From Stieleria sedimenti (GTDB lineage Bacteria; Planctomycetota; Planctomycetia; Pirellulales; Pirellulaceae), in the NCBI RefSeq assembly GCF_025060895.1, contig NZ_JANZKV010000112.1, positions 1 through 57,496 on the forward strand: a stretch of 57,496 nt of DNA, written 5' to 3'. Positions 54,390-57,496 of the stretch are shown one piece after another; the stretch's first letter is position 1; each line of letters begins with the position of its first letter. Below the pieces are notes generated by a model. The model was not told where the DNA came from. It was given only the letters and a program-made list of their open reading frames with translations, and did not search any database. Position numbers and translations under genes: made by a program.

Positions 54390-54665
54390 ATGAACATTTA
54401 TGTTGGAAATCTTAGCTTTGACGCCACCGAAAACGATGTCGAAACAGCCTTCGGCGAGTACGGCGACGTGAAGTCGGTCAACGTGATCAAAGATCGCGAA
54501 ACCGGCCGTTCACGCGGATTCGGGTTTGTCGAAATGCGAGACCGTGAAGCCGGCATGGAAGCGATCAGCGGCATCGACCAAAAATCGATCTGCGGCCGCG
54601 ACGTGACGGTCAACGAAGCCAAACCGCGCGAAGAGCGTGGCAATGGCGGTGGCGGACGTTGGTAA
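54390..54665 (+). CDS. RRM-domain RNA-binding protein
   Basis: A 91-residue single RRM protein. RNP2 is IYVGNL (residues 3-8) and RNP1 is RGFGFVEM (about 43-50). The basic, Gly-rich tail (REERGNGGGGRW) is typical of bacterial Rbp proteins. These bind RNA and are often cold- or growth-regulated in cyanobacteria and planctomycetes. ATG 54390 has AAAAAGGAG six bases upstream. It probably is monocistronic, with a long leader. Confidence 0.9.
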   Translation: MNIYVGNLSFDATENDVETAFGEYGDVKSVNVIKDRETGRSRGFGFVEMRDREAGMEAISGIDQKSICGRDVTVNEAKPREERGNGGGGRW

Positions 54666-54955
54666 CGACCGCTGAGGAAAACTTGAACGCGACGTGAAGC
54701 GTCGCGTGGCATTCGCGTTTTGGGCGCCGCTGGCAAAAGCCGCCGCCCACCACGCGTGCCGACCGCCTGATCACTCGTGTGTGCATCAGCGGACTTCTTT
54801 TGTCAGGCAGGCGCCGTCTTGGTGTACCGTCGCGACAACGAACGATCGCCGAGTCCGTCGTCCAGCGACGCCTCCATCGCGACGTTTGACGGGCGCGTCC
54901 GATCGATCGCCCGCAACTTGTCCGTCATGGCCCGTGAGCCGGCGGATCTACCCGA

Positions 54956-55396
54956 ATGAGAATATTGGCGATGGCAAAATACCGACACCGAACGTTTGAA
55001 ATGTTTGAGTTCCATGACGAGGCCGCCGCCGCCCTGGCGGTCAAACCGCGTGAACCGGTGCGGCCCCTGGGCAACTTGGATGGAGAACCGATGGAGAGCT
55101 TGAACATCACGGTTCTGGATCAGATTCTCCATGTCCGATTCGATCCCGACGTCCTGGACGGCGAAGAAGAATCGGAGAGCCAACTGCGCGGCGACCTGAC
55201 GCGGCTGGCCAAATGGCTGCAGAACGACAGCCGCGTGATCGTGGATTTCGAAGGGATCAGCCAATTCACGCCCGCGTCGATCGAAGCCCTGGAGACGTTT
55301 TATCAGCGGCTAAAAGCCAAGGGCAGCCGGCTGGTGCTCTGCAATCTGGACGCCGACGTAAAAGCCTCGTTTTATCCATCGCGTCTGCCACGCTGA
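54956..55396 (+). CDS. STAS domain protein
   Basis: A 146-residue soluble protein. The first 45 residues have no recognised motif; residues about 45-140 fit a STAS domain (ITVLDQILHVRFDPDVLDG, RVIVDFEGISQFTPASIEAL, LKAKGSRLVLCNLD). STAS proteins of this kind act as anti-sigma antagonists in partner switching. The conserved Ser in the DxxGIxxFTPASI loop may be phosphorylated; no kinase or phosphatase gene is nearby. Two starts are possible, ATG 54956 or 54971. The 290-base gap before it, after the RRM gene, shows no gene. Confidence 0.75.
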   Translation: MRILAMAKYRHRTFEMFEFHDEAAAALAVKPREPVRPLGNLDGEPMESLNITVLDQILHVRFDPDVLDGEEESESQLRGDLTRLAKWLQNDSRVIVDFEGISQFTPASIEALETFYQRLKAKGSRLVLCNLDADVKASFYPSRLPR

Positions 55397-55411
55397 TGTC
55401 GATCCCGATGT

Positions 55412-55545
55412 GCAACGCTATGAAGCATGTTTTAGCGGTAGGGCGCGAGCCCTCCGGTGTTTGGGCAAAGATGCGGAACCGGAGGGCTCGCGCCCTGCCG
55501 CTAGGACCTTAAGAACCAGAGGGCAAAAATGCTTCACAGCGTTGC
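55412..55545. repeat. Nested inverted repeat near the STAS gene
   Basis: Outer arms GCAACGCTATGAAGCAT (55412-55428) and ATGCTTCACAGCGTTGC (55529-55545) have one mismatch. Inner arms at 55433-55458 and 55478-55503 are built on TAGCGGTAGGGCGCGAGCCC and its near-complement. The inner unit matches those at 22927-22995 and 36279. The outer arm is found alone at 46839-46856. The element occupies the 235-base gap between the STAS and metalloprotease genes. Confidence 0.85.
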
Positions 55546-55631
55546 CCGATCGAGTTGCCAGTGCGGCTGAGAAAGGTCTGCTAAAATCGCCTCCTGCTTT
55601 TAGTCCGATTCCTTTCAATTTGCTGTCCGTT

Positions 55632-56777
55632 ATGGCAACTGGAACCCCATCGCCCGCGTGTCTGTCGTTGAAGCTGCGAGATTCCTGGAAAACTCTGGCA
55701 CGTGTTGTACTCTGGTGCGTCTCGACACTCGGTGCCGCCGACGTCATCGCCCAGGGGCCATCGATTCCCGAAGCACAGATCGTTCTATTCACGCCGAGCG
55801 ATGTTCAGCCGCCTCCGAGGGCAGGCTATTTGGATCGGCTGAATCAATTCGGTTTATACGCCGAGCAGTTTTTCCATGACGGGCTGACCGATTGGGGGTA
55901 TGCGCCGGCTCGGAAGGAAATCTTTCATCGTGGTGACGACGGCAACCTCTCGGTGATTCACGTCAAGGGTGATCTGCCGGCCGCCGGCGGTGCCTACAAG
56001 AAACAGTGGATCAGTCGCCAAGTCCACGACAAACTGAAACGTGACCACGGCATCAAGATCGCCGGGAATCTGTATTGGATCTTCGTTTACGTCGGTGATC
56101 CGCCGGTCAGGCATGACAGCTATCGCGGATCAGGCAATTCCAAAGACGGTGGCTGGGCGGTGCTGAACTACACCAACCTGCCGGGGAAAATTTCACCGCG
56201 CAGCCAAATGGTCACGCCGCTCAACGACAAGCTGACGCTGAAGGGGTGTATCCACGAATTTGGTCATGGTCTGGGGTTGCCGCACATCGGACCGAAAGTT
56301 GAGTTGGGCAAGGGCAATACGTTGATGGGACCGGTCAATCGGATTTATGCCTTCCACAAAATGCCGAACCGGACCAAGGCGTACCTGTCCGAAGCCAGCG
56401 CCGCGATTCTTTCCACCCATCCAGTCTTCACCGGTGACCCGACGGCGCGAAACAGGCTGCCTAAGACAAGTTTCCGGCAAGTGACGGCGGACTACGATCG
56501 CAAGACCCACGCGATTGAAGTTCGCGGGCAATTGGAAACCGATTTCCCCGTTCATCGTGTCGTGGTGATCGATGATCGCGATGACAAAATTGGTGGTTAC
56601 TGGGTCAAGGGCTTTGTCGCCCAAGTCGACCCGCAATCGCGTTTCTCGATCTCGATTCCCAACCCCGGGCGCAAGGGACAACTGAAAATACTGGCCGTTT
56701 ACAACAATGGTGCCTTCACCGGTAACGGGACCAAACGCGGGATCGACAGCGCAACGCTTGTGCCGTATCGCTTTTAG
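55632..56777 (+). CDS. Secreted metzincin-like zinc metalloprotease
   Basis: A 381-residue protein with an N-terminal hydrophobic signal-like segment (about 22-41). HEFGHGLGLPH spans residues 208-218, a complete HExxHxxGxxH zinc motif, and GNTLMGPVNR has a Met (232) fitting a Met-turn. The first half contains NLYWIFVYVGDPP and GGWAVLNYTNLPG, and the last 110 residues look like a beta-sandwich. The ATG at 55632 was chosen since the open frame upstream crosses the repeat. It should act outside the cytoplasm. The substrate is unknown. Confidence 0.75.
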   Translation: MATGTPSPACLSLKLRDSWKTLARVVLWCVSTLGAADVIAQGPSIPEAQIVLFTPSDVQPPPRAGYLDRLNQFGLYAEQFFHDGLTDWGYAPARKEIFHRGDDGNLSVIHVKGDLPAAGGAYKKQWISRQVHDKLKRDHGIKIAGNLYWIFVYVGDPPVRHDSYRGSGNSKDGGWAVLNYTNLPGKISPRSQMVTPLNDKLTLKGCIHEFGHGLGLPHIGPKVELGKGNTLMGPVNRIYAFHKMPNRTKAYLSEASAAILSTHPVFTGDPTARNRLPKTSFRQVTADYDRKTHAIEVRGQLETDFPVHRVVVIDDRDDKIGGYWVKGFVAQVDPQSRFSISIPNPGRKGQLKILAVYNNGAFTGNGTKRGIDSATLVPYRF

Positions 56778-56783
56778 TGCTCG

Positions 56784-57290
56784 TCAATCCCGATCGGTCA
56801 CATGTTCGATTTGAACTCGCCGGTTCTTTTTCAAGACCAAGGCGATCCACGACGCGAGTTCGTTGTTGATCTCGCTGGGGACATAGGTCAGCTTGACGAG
56901 ATGCTTTGCGGATGGATCGTCGTCGATGACCGAACTCACGGCGAGCTTCAGCCCCTCGGCTCGCGTCCCATCGGCAAGCTGCCAGTGGTAGTGAAAGTGG
57001 CGTTCGAATTGGTATCGGCCGAATCGCAGTGATTCGCCGGTGACCGAGTGCCCCAAGGCCATCGGCGGATCGATGGGATTGGCGGCCTGGAGTTGAGCCA
57101 TCACACTGGGGATTTGCATCAGACGCCGACTGAGTTCGTTGTCCATCGCTGCGACCTGATCGTCGAGTTCCTCGAAGGACGTTCGATGAAGTCGGCGTTT
57201 TTCCTTTTGGTTTGCGATCTGCAAACTCCAGGCAACTGCAAGGCCACAAACGGTGACCAGGACGAGCAACGTGCGTAATCGAAATGTCAT
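56784..57290 (-). CDS. Membrane-anchored planctomycete protein of unknown function
   Basis: A 168-residue protein that begins with MTFRLRTLLVLVTVCGLAVA, a membrane helix pattern often seen in planctomycete proteins. The rest is a soluble part rich in charged residues, with YHWQLADGTRAEGLKLAVSS. No domain was recognised. It is convergent with the metalloprotease gene (6-base gap). Promoter and partner are unknown. Confidence 0.6.
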   Translation of the reverse strand: MTFRLRTLLVLVTVCGLAVAWSLQIANQKEKRRLHRTSFEELDDQVAAMDNELSRRLMQIPSVMAQLQAANPIDPPMALGHSVTGESLRFGRYQFERHFHYHWQLADGTRAEGLKLAVSSVIDDDPSAKHLVKLTYVPSEINNELASWIALVLKKNRRVQIEHVTDRD

Positions 57291-57413
57291 CGGTTCTGCA
57301 GGCGGTTCTCCAGGGATTCAGCAAACGTCGGTGTATCGCCTTTCGGCGAGTTCGGGGCGCTGCAAAGCAGCGACAATGGGCGGCTAAAGCCCAATACCGC
57401 TAAGTTAACATGA

Positions 57414-57494
57414 ATGAGGGGGCCCGGACGCTGGCGCGAACCGGCTGATGTCAAACGAATATCAGCCGTTTGGCGCGAGCCTACGGGCCCTCAT
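57414..57494. repeat. Inverted repeat at the window end
   Basis: The arms ATGAGGGGGCCCGGACGCTG and CTACGGGCCCTCAT are near-complementary, and the inner CGGCTGAT and ATCAGCCG sequences extend the stem. The core GGCTCGCGCCAAACGGCTGA type element is a family distinct from the others in this window. It lies upstream of the last gene and may be shared with a gene beyond the window. Confidence 0.65.
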
Positions 57495-57496
57495 CT

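Noticed and set aside
1-57496. rRNA, tRNA, insertion sequence, prophage and plasmid origin
   Set aside because: None was recognised on either strand; small RNA genes could be missed without a search.

Overview
The window looks like a chromosomal segment of a planctomycete, most probably a Pirellulaceae (Rhodopirellula relatives). The basis is inference: high GC, an ECF sigma factor overlapping a zinc-finger/kinase gene, PQQ-propeller and giant membrane proteins of planctomycete type, short proteins opening with the MxFRLRTLLxLVT motif, and many hairpin-forming intergenic repeats. No rRNA, tRNA, CRISPR array, transposase or phage gene was recognised.

Layout. 0-6.6 kb: SxtJ-like and DUF5989 membrane proteins (tail of a cluster that probably starts outside the window), a Wza-like export protein with a TolC-like coiled coil, an ECF sigma factor with a truncated kinase, and an MlaE-MlaF-MlaD lipid transport operon. 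6.9-13.5 kb: ileS overlapping purN, an NtrC-type sigma-54 activator and a NarL-type response regulator. 13.5-26.9 kb: a nine-gene minus-strand nitrate assimilation operon (nrtA, nrtB, two ABC ATPases, a GAF protein, a fused DmsB-DmsC-like Fe-S/membrane protein, nitrate reductase, nitrite reductase, and an FNR-type reductase carrying an Fe-S domain). A large outer-membrane porin is divergent to it (27.4-29.1 kb).

29.2-34.5 kb is the most unusual part. A tandem array of four 165-bp units runs into the end of a single-domain globin gene. Upstream of the globin lie a Tll0287-like monohaem lipoprotein, a cytochrome c with eleven predicted haem sites, and a fusion of a NirB-like FAD/NAD domain, a BFD-type [2Fe-2S] domain and a membrane cytochrome b-like domain. 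Together they could carry electrons from NAD(P)H through the membrane to periplasmic haems, with the globin handling nitric oxide or oxygen. This reading is inference.

34.9-57.5 kb: a LysM/L,D-transpeptidase-like protein, pyrE coupled to a nuclease-like protein of unknown role, a 2029-residue polytopic membrane protein, then mostly secreted proteins: three with HExxH metalloprotease motifs, a caspase-like (clan CD) peptidase, a 1257-residue PQQ-type propeller, an MscS channel, an RRM RNA-binding protein with a possible Shine-Dalgarno-masking leader, and a STAS protein.

How it fits together. The nitrate operon would import nitrate and reduce it to ammonium. The GAF protein and the sigma-54 regulator are candidate regulators, and a GG-N10-GC element lies upstream of nrtA. 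The neighbouring haem cluster may protect against, or use, nitrite or nitric oxide. Several families of hairpin repeats occupy gene boundaries throughout.
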